From: Agarophyton chilense
Lineage: Eukaryota; Rhodophyta; Florideophyceae; Gracilariales; Gracilariaceae
Assembly (NCBI GenBank): GCA_030374765.1
Contig: JARGXX010000068.1
Location: forward strand, 4,154,001-4,218,000
Length of the DNA: 64,000 nt
Reading direction: 5' to 3'
The notes under the pieces were generated by a model. The model was given only the letters and a program-made list of their open reading frames with translations. It had not been told where the DNA came from and did not search any database. Both the position numbers and the translations under genes were made by a program. Below, in pieces: positions 21,532 through 32,839 of this stretch (position 1 is the first letter of the stretch; each line of letters opens with the position of its first letter).

Positions 21532-22352
21532 TTTTGACCGGTACTGTTTCCGCCGTGAGTAAGTTAAATGCTATTTTAGAAGCACAGACCGACTAATGGA
21601 TCTTCCGCAGTCCTGCAGCGAAGGGGCCTTATTGCAAATGAGCCTTAACCCTGAAAGTTGGGATCTCACGTTGCTCATGAATGAGAAAATGACTGTTGCG
21701 GAAAATGGAAACAGAACACAGGCTGAACCAATTGAAGAGAAACCCCAACGGTTCTGAAGGGAACGAACACGGCAGCCTGCGGTATGATCGACACTCAGTA
21801 TTTCGGAGAGCTCTGGAAAACGATACTGCCGCGATGCGCCATCTGCAAAAACGTTGTGAGTCTAGTTACATAAGTATATTCTAGAGAGAGCATATATGTT
21901 TTTCTTAGTAAACATGGTTCGGCCCGAAGGAGGGATACGGGACCAATGTGCTGCAACGCTTCCCCATTCCTATGCGCACGAGGCTGGGGGTGGGTTACAA
22001 GAAGCAAATGCTCATGACCGTGAGTAAAGGCGATAAGCACTGGGCCGAATCGGACACTCCTGGACTGGGTTCATGTGTAGCTGAAAGAGTTAGGGCTAAG
22101 GTAGACACTTTCTCAGTCTACCTTGGCTCTCTCGGGATGGAGTACAACGTTTTTGGAAGTTGTGACACTCTGAATGGGTTCGAATAGGGACATATCTCGC
22201 CATTTGTAATTTGCACATGTTAAAAACTGTATTTCCATGGTCAAGTTTAAGAATGGCGAAACCTGCACACTACCCAATGGACAGAACTTTCTTTTGTGCC
22301 TTCGGCAGGGCAGTGTGTTCTGGGAAAGATGTAGTCTAGCTAGTACCGTTAC
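21532..22352. other. intergenic, no supported gene
   Basis: Upstream of the GT14 gene and downstream of the TMEM16 gene. Two small plus-strand ORFs (about 21.7-21.9 and 21.95-22.19 kb) and a GTGAGT...TTTCTTAG intron-like interval were tested. Joining them gives an immediate stop, so no gene is called. Confidence 0.5.
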
Positions 22353-24991
22353 TTAATTCGTTTCTGCTTCAAGAGGCTCGACTTCTTCCGAAAACTGGAT
22401 ATCTTGCGGCATTTCAGTATCATTTTCCCAATTATTGGCGCGATAATACGGCCTCCATTCCACATTGAAACAACGAGCCTTCAAAAAGTCTTGCCTAGCC
22501 AGGGTGCGGTAAGCGGAAGCGGGTTTGTCTCCAACCAGGAAACCTACAAACCACCTAATCCAAAGCATAATATGCTCAAAAATGATGAAAGATACAGCAG
22601 GATACTGCTCGGCTGAATCTCCGATGAAGTCTGGAAGAAGTCGCTGAAGGGCGGGTGTAGTGATAGTCACCAAGCCGGCTGTAGTCATCGCAGAAGCAAC
22701 AGAAAGAAAGCTCAGTACGCCCAGCCAAACACCGATGTTCTCCGCTTCATCTGCGTCAGGGCGCTTCTGCACAACAAGAAGTTTATACAAATCAGTACGC
22801 GACTCAATGACGTTGTTCAACATGTTGATAACAGCCGCCAGCGGAAAGGAAAGTCCAAACATGACGAGGTAGCCGTGCTGTATAACCAATTCACCATAGT
22901 CTTCAATGGTGGAAATGTAAGGGGCTTTGTTGAGTTGTTTGATTGCAGGATCATCATCAACCGTATGTAGGGTTGCCCCTTCCGCCAAAAGCTGTTCACG
23001 CTCGTCTTCCGTCATCTGTTCTTCTTGCTCCTCTTCTCCTTTTCTCTTGAGCCAGCGATTAACCTGATAAATAATGAAAGGAATTCCTAATTCCAAAAGC
23101 TGTTGAATGGTTGCCCTCGTGATTAGTAAGGATGTTAGCTGAGCTTGCAGTTCATACATACAATCAGGTTCCGAAGAGAAGGGGCCAATGATGCAAGGGT
23201 CGGATGGTGTAAAGGGCTTGGCAAAAGCAATGTAGAACAATGATATGTAGTCTTAAGTAAGATCACAGTGGTACAAATAACACAAAACGCATGAGAAAAG
23301 GGGTCAGAACCGATGCTCCAGGAATAGAAAACCCGGTGGTGCAGCATCGCTGAAGAAAGTACGATGCAGCCAAATGGAAAGTGGACGAACTTACTGGAAA
23401 TGAACTGAAAAGCGAAATGTTTGACGATGAGACTGTTTTCGTATGATTGATGAGTACGATGGTTCTCCCAATCCGTAAGTTTCCCTGAAACTGTCTTCCA
23501 TAGTGGGTCAGAAATAGAAATAAGTAACGCAGTTGCGATTCCCGGAACTGAATTAGCAATATGATCAGCGCCAAAAGTATCAAACAAGTGAACAATATCT
23601 GCCTTGTAGAACAGGATGGAAAAAGAAGCAATAGCAACGCAAAACGAAAAAAACAGCGTCACTGCAGCAGATACATACAAACGGCGCTTAAATGTGGTCT
23701 TGTTCCTGTAGGGGTGAACTGGAAGATCTGCAAATACCAATCCCGTAACAGGTGCCTCGAGAACAAAGTCCGGATCTCGGGTGCCACCCATGGCAACAAC
23801 GTCGACCAGTTGGTCTGGGACTCCTGGCATGTCGGATTTGAGCAGACGCGTATGTATCCTTTGGTCGTGGTTACTACTTGAGGCTGACGGATGCATGTCG
23901 GAAAGATGCACAAAGCCACCTCTACTGTAAAAGCCGGTTTGGTCGATTCCACGAAACTTGCGGCGCACTTGGTTGTTCTCCCTTTCCTCTTGAAAGTCTG
24001 TGAGACCCCATTTCACGTTGAGCACAAAATTTCGTCGCTTCCAATGTTCAAACCAGTATGTTGCCCAAAAGCATAATGCAAGCCCGAACAACAAACGCGC
24101 CCAGTCAATGTAGTGGGCGGACTGAGATTTGGTAATGATGAAATAAACAGGAAGAGATAGCAAGGCAATGCCCAGCAGCATGCGAGCATAGAAAACAAGC
24201 CATGCAAAATAAATGGTGACGCGAGAGCCGAAGTAGTGGCGCAGTTCAGAAATGGGCATGCAGCTACCCGGTTTCCAGAGTCGATCATATACGGCGGTCT
24301 TGAGTAAATTGGTGCGTTCCGGCTCTGCATGTAGGGCAAATGCTTGAGAAATATAGCCGCTTCGCTGCAACTGGTGTAGATGAAGAGCGGCACCCCAGCC
24401 GTCGCGCTCGGCAAGCGCTTCCACAGTGATGCGAAGACGGGTGGCAGGCGTGAAATACGGCAGGCCATGCTCTTGACGCAAGGTGTTGACAAACACATGA
24501 GAGCGGTCTCGCGCATATGGAAGATATCCGGCTCCATAACGCGGGAGTAATTGCAACTCAAGCGCCAGTTGCTCGGCGGCCAACTTAAGCTCCGGCTCAG
24601 GAAGGGCAAGCTGTACGAGCACGCAGCGCTGCGCCGCAAGCCAGGTCTGGGAGTATGAAAAGCGAGCAGCCCTCAAGCGAGCCAGAACCCGGGCGCGAGC
24701 GCGACGAGTAAGCATGGCATGCTCGTCAAGCGGCGGCAAAGTATGGGGAAAGACGAGCACGTACTCCCAGCCCGAGGAGGGCCGAAGCCCGTAAGGGGCG
24801 AGGTCCGGGGCGGGGGTGGAGGAAGAGCGCGGCGCCGGCAGCGGGCTAAACGGACTGGAGGTTTCGGCGGGGGGATAAGCGGGTTGTGGCGGAGACCATG
24901 GCGGCGGCGCGAACGGCTGCGCGGGGCTATCGCCGGAGGAGGAGGGGGAGCTCGGGGCGTTGTCGGATGCGAAGCTGCCGTAAGAGCGCAT
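22353..24991 (-). CDS. anoctamin/TMEM16 family membrane protein (one intron)
   Basis: Two minus-strand exons, 24991-23395 and 23251-22353, give 831 aa. The 143-nt intron 23252-23394 (GTAAGT...TTAAG) falls in a conserved stretch; removing it restores FQFISNYISLFYIAFAKPF. The N-terminal ~45 residues are Pro/Ser-rich, followed by the cytosolic domain and about ten membrane segments. Known TMEM16 calcium-ligand positions can be read: QQLLELGIP (Gln where TMEM16A has Asn650; Glu654 kept), DYGELVIQ (Asp for Glu702; Glu705 kept) and NNVIESRTD (Glu734 and Asp738 kept). So most of the site is intact. Family members are Ca2+-activated lipid scramblases or anion channels; which applies here cannot be decided. 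Basic and acidic C-terminal tail. Head to head with the PP2C gene. Confidence 0.9.
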
Positions 24992-25542
24992 TGCGGACGA
25001 GTGAGGCGCTCACGGTGCTGTTGGGATGGGCGGACTGACGTCGCGCTCCCGCGCTCCCGCGCGCGGCGTTGAAGGTAAATCGGCGCGCCGTGGCGGCTGC
25101 TGTCGCGCACCGAGGTGACGGAGGTGATGTAGCAGTGGCCCGCGCCACGTCCTGAAGTTCGCTGTGCAAGGGAACGGGATAATGGACACGTGGACACGTT
25201 ACTGTGTGGCATCGTGGCTTTTGGCAGACGGATGTGTGAAGCTGTGTTGTGGTGGCGCTTTCGTTCTCAGTTCTTGGAGCTGTTTGAGGAGGGCTGTGCA
25301 TCTGCGGCTCTTCTGCAACTTACCTATGTATGATGGGCGTTGACGTGCGCAAGTACGACCGTGAAAAGCACGCGTTTCGTGAGCGTGTTGCGCAAGCGGC
25401 ACCCCTGCGGAGCTGCGCAGGGGCGGTTAGCGGCGCCTGTGCCGCTCCTCAGCAGTCTGCGTTCTGCTCAAACATTGCACAATGCGCGCGCTGCAGCGCG
25501 TGTGGATCGCGGTAGCGGGCGGTTGACATACGCGACCTTCGC
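24992..25542. promoter_or_regulatory. shared upstream region, TMEM16 (-) and PP2C (+)
   Basis: 551 bp between divergent ATGs, GC-rich with many CpG near 25030-25150. It must include both promoters. No specific motif is identified. Confidence 0.45.
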
Positions 25543-26568
25543 ATGTTGTGTCTGGGACGCGCCTTTACGACGGCCGGCGAGCGCCGCGCACAAGAGGATT
25601 GCTTCGTCGTGTGGGAGGGCGTGCATTCCGTGTGGGGTCACATTGCGCTTTACGCCGTTCTCGACGGCCATTGCGGCGTTGCCGCCGCTGAGTTTGTGCG
25701 CTCCCGCCTCGTCTCCGAGCTGTTTGGCGATGAACGCTGGAACAAGTCCGTGTTTCCGAATTGCGACCGACTTCTGCGCGACGCTGTTGCAAGCTTGGAG
25801 AGCGCGCTGCTCAAGCGCAGCGCTGAGCGCCGTCTCTCGGACGGAACTACTCTTTGTCTCCTGCTCTTCGTCAATGGCTTCATGTTCGTCGCCAACGTCG
25901 GCGATAGTCGAGCCCTGCTCATACGTGACGATGCTACGCATGAACCATTGACCGTTCCGCACAGCGTGCGCCACCCCGACGAGCTCAAGCGCGTGCAGCA
26001 GGCGGGTGCCATTGTGCGCAACGGCCGAATGTTGGGTCCGGACAAGCATCTCGATGTCACGCGCGCCCTCGGAGATCGTGATCACAAACTGGATGAAACC
26101 AGCGCCCTGTCGGCCGAGCCCTACATCTCCAAACGTCAGATCAAACATAACGAACGTATCGTCCTCATTGCCACCGATGGACTGTGGAACACCCCGCTGT
26201 TGGACGACGAAGAGCTGGCAGCTATGGCGTTAAATACGCCGGACTCAACCCCGCTGCCACACCGCGCCCATGGCATTGTTTCGGAAGCCTTGAAATTCGA
26301 TCCTCGCGACAACGTCACAGTAATATTTCTCCAGCTCAATGTCACTCAAGATCAGTTCAGCAGCTACATTCACGCTACTTCACACAACGAACCGTTACCT
26401 GGTGTGCGAAACGACCACCAGCCAAAAGTACCCCCGCAGTTCAGCTGCCTACACTGGGAGACTTCATTGCCCTTCCGCTCATCACCTCCGCCGCCCAAGC
26501 GGCACAACAGCACATTGTCTAACTTCAAGCGTTTTTTTCGTCTTGCAAACGGCCGAAACGCCTACTGA
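25543..26568 (+). CDS. PP2C-type (PPM) protein Ser/Thr phosphatase
   Basis: 341 aa, intronless. Metal-dependent phosphatase with the PPM motifs in order: AQED (~16-19), VLDGHCG (39-45; Asp41 metal ligand), SDGTTLCLLL (~99-108), VANVGDSRALL (~116-125), the substrate flap HPDELKRVQQAGAIV (144-158), LDVTRALGDRDHK (~170-182), ATDGLW (210-215; Asp212) and RDNVTVI (255-261; Asp256, Asn257). The catalytic core is complete but compact, with DGHCG replacing DGHGG. The tail after ~265 is unconserved and Pro/Arg-rich. No signal peptide. Likely a soluble regulator of phospho-signalling; the substrate is unknown. Its stop is only 62 bp from the end of the convergent downstream gene, so transcripts may overlap. 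Confidence 0.92.
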   Translation: MLCLGRAFTTAGERRAQEDCFVVWEGVHSVWGHIALYAVLDGHCGVAAAEFVRSRLVSELFGDERWNKSVFPNCDRLLRDAVASLESALLKRSAERRLSDGTTLCLLLFVNGFMFVANVGDSRALLIRDDATHEPLTVPHSVRHPDELKRVQQAGAIVRNGRMLGPDKHLDVTRALGDRDHKLDETSALSAEPYISKRQIKHNERIVLIATDGLWNTPLLDDEELAAMALNTPDSTPLPHRAHGIVSEALKFDPRDNVTVIFLQLNVTQDQFSSYIHATSHNEPLPGVRNDHQPKVPPQFSCLHWETSLPFRSSPPPPKRHNSTLSNFKRFFRLANGRNAY

Positions 26569-26630
26569 GTGCAACGCCACAAACCTAGCTTTTGTATATG
26601 CAATCCGTAAAACAAATTGCAATCTGCCTT

Positions 26631-28005
26631 CTAGTGCGAAGTCATACGCATACTGTGCGCTGACGAACCCCTAGTGTCGCCTTGCAGCTGCTCCTCCGCG
26701 CCATTTCGTTGGTCTCCTCGATCGAGACTCACCGACCCTCTCGCCAGCGAATCAGGGCGGTCTTCCGTCTGATGTTCGTCCTGCTCACTTTTAACCTCCC
26801 CAACTATCGGATAATCCACGGTTAGGCCGCCAGAGAGTCCTTCAGTCACTTGCGACGCGTAGGGCGATTTCTGAATCGTTGGTGCTACCTTGTTTTCCGT
26901 TCGCTCATCTTCAGCGCGTTCCCGCATATTTCTCGTCCATGAGCAGTTGCGAATGCGTAGTTCAGCAACCAGTTTGGTGCCCTGTTGTACCGGCTTTGTG
27001 TGATACCGTACGTGCTGTACGCTTTCTGTCATCGGCTGTACAATAAACCATGTTAGCATATCACCCACTTCTGCTGTCACGTGCATTTCTTGCGCACTTC
27101 CTTGCTTTGTGGTATGATTCACGATCACATCGCTTCCCCCAATTTCTGCGCTCTCTAATGTTAGTTGTGCTACGGCTGCACAGCCGCACCCTTCAAAGCG
27201 TCTACTACATTTTGTTGTTTGCTCGTTCTGGCACCATGTGGTCTGCGTCTGGATGAGCGTGTGTTTGCTGTAGCGGCGAAACACCAACTCTTCGACGTAG
27301 TTCTTCGATGGTAGTCCAATCAATTGGACAATTTCCTGTATAATCATTGATACGCGCTTCGCTCATTAGACGGATGCACAACATAACAAATACCGGTTAG
27401 GTTAGAGCAACAGAAACGAAAGAGAACGATACAAACGAGCAATAAGCCATGCATACCGTCCGAAGTTCATGCGGATACACGCTCGCCTCCTGAAGACCAT
27501 TTTCACTGGATCGCATGTCAGCAAATGCACGTTCAGCTTCTATCGTTAACAAGTTCACACCAGGCTCATTAAGGACGGCAGACATCCATACAACTCTGGG
27601 ATATTCCCATTGTGCCTTGATAGTTGCTCCGTATCTTAAACGATGCAATACACTATACTTGGATGTGAGATGCTTACGAGGCACATCCCATACAGGAGAA
27701 GACAATCGGCCATCTTCAAGAAAGGGACGTTTGTCATGCAAAGCGCATATGTCGCCCAATTGACATTGCGGGCGAAAGAAATATGTGACATTCTTGATCT
27801 GGTATCCAATATGGGTGTGGAACTTTCCCAACAGAACTCCTAAGATGAGGAAGAGGATACTGTGCCGCGGGAATCTTTGGGTGTTCGGTTGTGCAGGGAT
27901 CTGTTGGGTTTTTGAGGCCGGAACCGGAGCTGGCATGGATGCTTTTTGACGTACAAAGTGACGTGGGTTTTGTAACTTTGGTAGCGCTTTGCCTTGTACC
28001 TTCAT
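26631..28005 (-). CDS. unrecognised single-span membrane protein (one intron)
   Basis: Two minus-strand exons, 28005-27457 and 27335-26631, joined in phase 0 across a 121-nt intron (27336-27456, GTATGC...TACAG), give 417 aa. The start is the first ATG, at 28005; the frame is open a little further up. Residues ~1-47 are basic and Pro/Ala-rich. A hydrophobic segment (~49-62, SILFLILGVLLGKF) is the only likely membrane anchor. The rest looks lumenal or extracellular, with Cys-containing stretches (CQLGDIC; CSRRFEGCGC), NVT and NHT sequons, and a Glu/Asp/Arg-rich C terminus. I do not recognise a family. The intron is inferred from splice signals and frame. The C-terminal ~100 residues are low-complexity and could end earlier. 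Confidence 0.55.
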
Positions 28006-30881
28006 CGCGCGGAAGTTGCCAGAATGGGGAAGGCGGTATTTCAATTATTCCTAAGATTGGTAGGTCTACCTCGCGTGGACTGGGAAACTGCTTTCTCGAT
28101 TTGCCTTCAACAAAATGTGCCCATACCGGTATTTTAGGTTTTCTGTTCGCTGAACCTACGCCCTCTTTTCCTTGACCAAACGTGTGTTGTTCGGTTGTCG
28201 CTACGTTGCTTCCGATGAGTGGCGCGCTCACTCTGATCCTTGCTTAGGACCCCACCCACAGATGAAAATTCCCCCTATGCCCTCTTTATCGGGTCTGACG
28301 GCCGATTCCGAGGGCTGCAGGGGTCCAATCCCTAGAGGGACAGTTGTCTCTTAGCCTAGCCACCAACGAGAAATCCAGAATCATACCAAGTGCTCTGCTG
28401 CCATGCATACTAGAAGGAATGCATCAGGTCCCTCAAGTATTTAACCAACGACTTCACCTTCATCCTCCCTTATGCTCTTTCATTCAACGTCTCTGGGAAT
28501 AATTTTCTTTCGAGCTCATCACGAGAAGGGCTTCGCATCTACCAGGTTCGTCTCAATGAAGCCAATAGCAATATCCTTTGTGTCCAACCCTCATATCGTC
28601 GGTGATATTGAGAAAAAGATCCAGCGCGAAGTCTGTGTCTTTATCAGGCCTAAGCGAGAACTTCCCATGCAATTCCCCCGTCCAGAGCCTCCGTAGCAGC
28701 TTTTCTTTCGAGGAAAAATGGAAGGAAAATGGCTGTGGAATCATATTTGGACGACAGACTTGTGATGCACTTCGCTCGTGCTGCTACGCTTGGTCTTTTA
28801 ATCGACATACCAGAACCGAAGGGTCAACCCATGGCTTAGGAGAAATCAGGGGCATCCTCGGTCCTTTGTCTCTGATTCCCTCGAACATGATCAAATACAC
28901 AAGTATAGATGATTCTCTCTGTATATGAGACCAGGATGGGATCAATCTGATTTGAAAGGAAATGAGGTCCGCCGAAACCATCCTTCAAACGGCTTTCAAT
29001 TTTTCTCGCTAGCAACGGTTCAGATTGGCAATCTTAAAGAAAACGCATTCCTGATTCGCACATCTAACCATTAAAGCAACCACAACTGCAAGTCAAGCTG
29101 TCAACAGAATTTCTTCGAGTTCTCAGGTGATTAATATTCGTCTTAAACGGCAGCATGAAAAGTACTTGCTACAGTTCGAACAAGTCTTGGTCATTCATGG
29201 ATTCTGGATGTACAAGACTATGATTATTGTAGAAACAGTACGGACTTTTGATGTCACACTGTCTCTGTCTGTCTCGTAATGTATTCTGTGAAGACATCGA
29301 CATGATAATCTCGACTCGTGCGCTATAGTCGTCAAGACGCGATCGATGTCGCGAGCTTGCTCGCCAGTTCAGACAGCAGGTCAATCAGTCACTGTCTCCT
29401 GTAACCTTCCTACCCCACTCGGGTATATGATTCGGGTCGCAAATCAGAAGTCCGGCGATTCCGTCCATGTGCCTCTCTTTTGAAACTACTTTCTGCTCTA
29501 GTTGCCGTCCTGTATTCTACAGATTTTTCTGGTGGTAGTAATCCGATCATTCCAGCGAATCACGTGCCGTGCCTCATGTCTGCAATAAAAGAATGATCAG
29601 TGTGCTACCAGCGAGAAATGCTCAGATGCAAGCGTGCCTTCTAGCTCTAGAGTTTCATCATAGCTCACAGCAATAGAGAAGAGAAAGTTTTGGATAGTAA
29701 GTAAAGCTAGCGGCAGAGGCACACGGATATCGTACGCTCAACTGATGTATGTTAAACAGATGCCTCCGGGATGGATTTGCTCTGAAATTCATGGTCAGTG
29801 ATATTTCGTTTAAGCGCACTTTTAAAAAAAAGTGTACCTGCTCTCTCGAAACAGCGCTCGTCTACGCCTACCTTTGGTACACAAAGCCAGCCAGCATTTC
29901 GTTCCGATATGGAACTGTGGAAACAAGTTTGAATCACGACGAAAGTATGCTGGAGAGCTGAGAGAGCAAAACACGAACCCGCGCCACATGAGTGAAGCAC
30001 TTGTTCGCATCAGCCAGACAGCTGGGTGCACGTCGCGACCCTTTGGCCGCGACACGCCCAACTTTGCGCATCGCGTTTCTTTTGTCAAGCGCACAAGTCG
30101 AGCACTTTGACCATGCGAAACGAGAAAGCCCAAGTCATAGCACAAGTTCTTGCGTGCAATTGTGAGAAGCTATTGCTACCACCTCAATGGCAAATTGAAG
30201 ACGTACAGGCAAGCCATGCACAGCACAGCAGACACAGGAAAGGGGGCGACAGGAAGAGTAGTGGAAAAGAGAGTAATGGCGTCCCGCACGTACGTCTGAT
30301 TCGCGGGCACTGCCCACACCAAGCATCGATCTGTGTGTCGTCCTGTATATCGCAAAGCATTTGATGATGGTACTGTAGTTTATGAAACCTTTCAATGGAG
30401 CGGTGACAAGGCGACATCCAATCTGAAAAGATCGCAACGAGGTGAAAACGCACGCGACCAACATTTTGCATATCTGCCATGTGCGGGTGTGTGGTTGGCC
30501 AAGATGCATTTCAAGCGCATCCACACAATGGCCCGTTTGGTGGCGCGTCGCCACTGGTGCAGTCCTGTGTTGGGCGCCCTGCGCCCCTTTCGAGCACGTA
30601 GCGAACAAAAACAGTGCTGGTTCTTCATCATACTTGGCGCGATCACCCCGCCATCTTCGCTCTAGCCGTCACAACTCTGGTCACCGTGCCTATTTGGCTG
30701 CAGCACAAACAGGCAATTGTTTTATTTTCCTACACCACATTGCACTCTCTCTGCCTGACAATCACTGCCTCTTCGCTCACAGTCTTGCCCTGCGCCTTGC
30801 CTTGTGGCTCTCCTGACACCGTATTGTTTTTTGGTCCAGCATCGAATCATCTACAACATAGCAGGTTTTGCCTCTCGCGTG
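28006..30881. other. 2.9-kb intergenic region without a recognised gene
   Basis: Lies between two divergent genes, so it includes both promoters. Many short ORFs occur on both strands, none over about 160 codons and none with a domain. I looked for tRNA, snRNA and transposon ends and found none. The frame of the acyltransferase downstream stays open from about 30804 but lacks an ATG, so an upstream exon of that gene could lie here. Confidence 0.45.
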
Positions 30882-32456
30882 ATGCGGAGCTTGGATATGG
30901 CGGCTGGCCTCAGCAAGCGGCAGTCGCAGCTGGTGCAGTCAGCGAAAGCATCAGTCACACAAACAGAAGGGTCTCAAGCGGCCATGCTTTCAAGCCCCTC
31001 CTCCTCTTCTTCTGAAATCGACGCCGATTCCGTCTCCCGCCCGTCGCTGTACGTGCACGAACCGCAAGCCAGACCGGCTCCGTTGGAAGAGTATTACGGA
31101 CATGAGCCGCGCCCCATCGAAATTTTGGACGAACTCAAGTCTGATCGGCTTGAGGGCTTCTACAACCTTTCGTTTATGCTTCTTGCGTTTTGTCTAATGT
31201 TTCTGTTCGTGCGCAATATTTTGGAAGATGGGTTCGGTGCATGGCCGAGTTCTATTTGTTTCGGCACGCTGTACACAGACTGCGTGCGTTCAGCGTTCCT
31301 TAGTTTGCTGCTGCCGGTGCCGTTTGTAGTGGCGTACGTCATCATCAAGGGTATGCAAACAAGACGGCTCAGCATGCATCAAACGGTGATTTTGCACGGT
31401 GTGAGCTTGATAGTTTTCTTCTCTGTGGCCACGAAGCTGCTTTTCTTTGCAGAGGTGAATCCTCTGTTTGGGCTGATCCATGGCATGTTGTTCGTGGCGG
31501 TGGCGTTAAAGCAGCATAGCTACGTTTTGACCAACCTACTGCTGGACGAAGAGACGCACGTACGTCGGCTGCAGCGTCAGCAGCGCAGAGAAGGGGAAGG
31601 AACAACGGATGATGACAAGCAGACGTCGACAACAACAACATCGAAGGCAACGACGAGCGCGGCATCAGAGTCGTCTATAGACTCGCGCGAGCAGTTGACG
31701 GTGGACGGTAACAAGCGTCGAAGCGTCAAGTACCCGCGCAACGTGACAGTGGGCAACATTGTGTACTACGCGATAGCGCCAGTGCTGGTGTACGAGACGA
31801 GCTACCCGCGGACACACACGGTGCGGGTGCGGTATGTCGGGTGGTACAGCATCCAGATGGTGGTGTGCTTTTTAGTGCAGTACGTACTGGTGATGCAGTT
31901 CTGTGTGCCAATCTGGCGGCTAGGGCGCGGAACGGACGACGAGCCACGGCTGTTGTGGTACATGGTGAAGCTGGCGCTACCGTGCTTCTTCGTCTGGCTG
32001 CTGATGTTCTTCGAGTTCTTCCACTGCGCGCTGAACGTGATCGCGGAGGTGACGCGCTTCGCGGACCGACAGTTCTACCGCGCATGGTGGAATGCGACGA
32101 CGCTGCACGCGTTCTGGCGCGAGTGGAACGTGCTGGTGCACGAATGGTGCCTGCGTCATCTGTACGTGGAGGGAGTTCGGCGACACAAAGTGGGCCGTAG
32201 CACGGCGGCGCTGGGAACGTTCTTGCTAAGCGCCATTCTGCACGAGTACGTGGCGTTTTGCGGCTTCCGCATGCTGCGGCCGTATGTGTTTGTGGGCATG
32301 CTGGCGCAGCTACCGCTGATGCGGCTGTCGCAGCGGCTGGGTGCGCGCCGTAGCGGCAACGTGCTCATGTGGAGCATGCTGTTTGTGGGGCAGTGCTCCA
32401 TGGGCATGCTGTACGTGCGCGACTACCTTCGCCGCTTCGGCTCGCTCATGTGCTGA
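30882..32456 (+). CDS. MBOAT acyltransferase, DGAT1/SOAT type
   Basis: 524 aa from the first ATG (30882), like DGAT1 lengths of ~500. Multi-pass ER membrane enzyme of the DGAT1/ACAT branch, which esterifies diacylglycerol or sterol with acyl-CoA. Evidence: a Ser-rich cytosolic N terminus; the conserved block DRLEGFYNLSFMLLAF (~88-103) opening the first membrane segment; the FYRAWWN motif (398-404; usual FYxDWWN) followed by FWREWNVLVHEWCLRHLY; and ILHEYVAF with the candidate catalytic His454. A hydrophilic Thr/Ser-rich loop (~236-275) is inserted between membrane segments. Triacylglycerol synthesis is the likely role given the RHLY and HEY context, but sterol esterification is not excluded. 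GC content rises along the gene. The start could be further upstream if an exon was missed. Confidence 0.88.
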   Translation: MRSLDMAAGLSKRQSQLVQSAKASVTQTEGSQAAMLSSPSSSSSEIDADSVSRPSLYVHEPQARPAPLEEYYGHEPRPIEILDELKSDRLEGFYNLSFMLLAFCLMFLFVRNILEDGFGAWPSSICFGTLYTDCVRSAFLSLLLPVPFVVAYVIIKGMQTRRLSMHQTVILHGVSLIVFFSVATKLLFFAEVNPLFGLIHGMLFVAVALKQHSYVLTNLLLDEETHVRRLQRQQRREGEGTTDDDKQTSTTTTSKATTSAASESSIDSREQLTVDGNKRRSVKYPRNVTVGNIVYYAIAPVLVYETSYPRTHTVRVRYVGWYSIQMVVCFLVQYVLVMQFCVPIWRLGRGTDDEPRLLWYMVKLALPCFFVWLLMFFEFFHCALNVIAEVTRFADRQFYRAWWNATTLHAFWREWNVLVHEWCLRHLYVEGVRRHKVGRSTAALGTFLLSAILHEYVAFCGFRMLRPYVFVGMLAQLPLMRLSQRLGARRSGNVLMWSMLFVGQCSMGMLYVRDYLRRFGSLMC

Positions 32457-32660
32457 CGCGCCCCACGCGGCGCCACGCCTAGCGCGGCCTAGCGCGCTCA
32501 CACGTGTGCGAGCCGTGCCGTAAACGCCGCCGTCTTTTATGTGCGTTGCGCGTGCCGAACCCACGGCTGTACCTCGCCCCCCCCGCTACCGGTGAGCATA
32601 CACCTGCTCCCCTGTCACAATCGTATCGCCCCACCACCGCGCCTTGTGTTTTCTTCTCTT

Positions 32661-32826
32661 ACGCTTCGAGCGCGTCTTGGTTGTTGCGCTTCGCGTGTCT
32701 TTGGGTTGCGCTTCGGCGTCTTTGGGTTTGCGTTTCGCGCGCCTCGGGCTTGCGTTTTGCGCGCCTCGGGCTTGCGCTTCGCGCGCCTTGGGCTTGCGCT
32801 TCGCGCGTCTTGTTGTTGCGTTCCGA
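32661..32826. repeat. 22-bp tandem repeat (minisatellite) upstream of the F-box-like gene
   Basis: About seven degenerate copies of a 22-bp GC-rich unit beginning TTGCGCTTCGCGCGCC and ending TTGGGC or CTCGGGC. The block ends 14 bp before ATG 32840. Because 22 is not a multiple of 3, the repeat reads as Arg/Leu/Ala strings in every frame, which explains open frames across it. It lies in the presumed promoter or 5' UTR. Confidence 0.85.
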
Positions 32827-32839
32827 GTGCCGTCACGTC

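Noticed and set aside
21696..22187. Spliced small gene using GTGAGT...TTTCTTAG
   Set aside because: The joined frame hits TAA at once, and neither half has a domain.
25468..26148. 226-codon minus-strand ORF
   Set aside because: Antisense to the PP2C catalytic core, which has every family motif on the plus strand.
32504..32839. N-terminal extension of the F-box-like protein across the 22-bp repeat
   Set aside because: No ATG in that stretch. Openness of all frames is a by-product of the GC-rich repeat.
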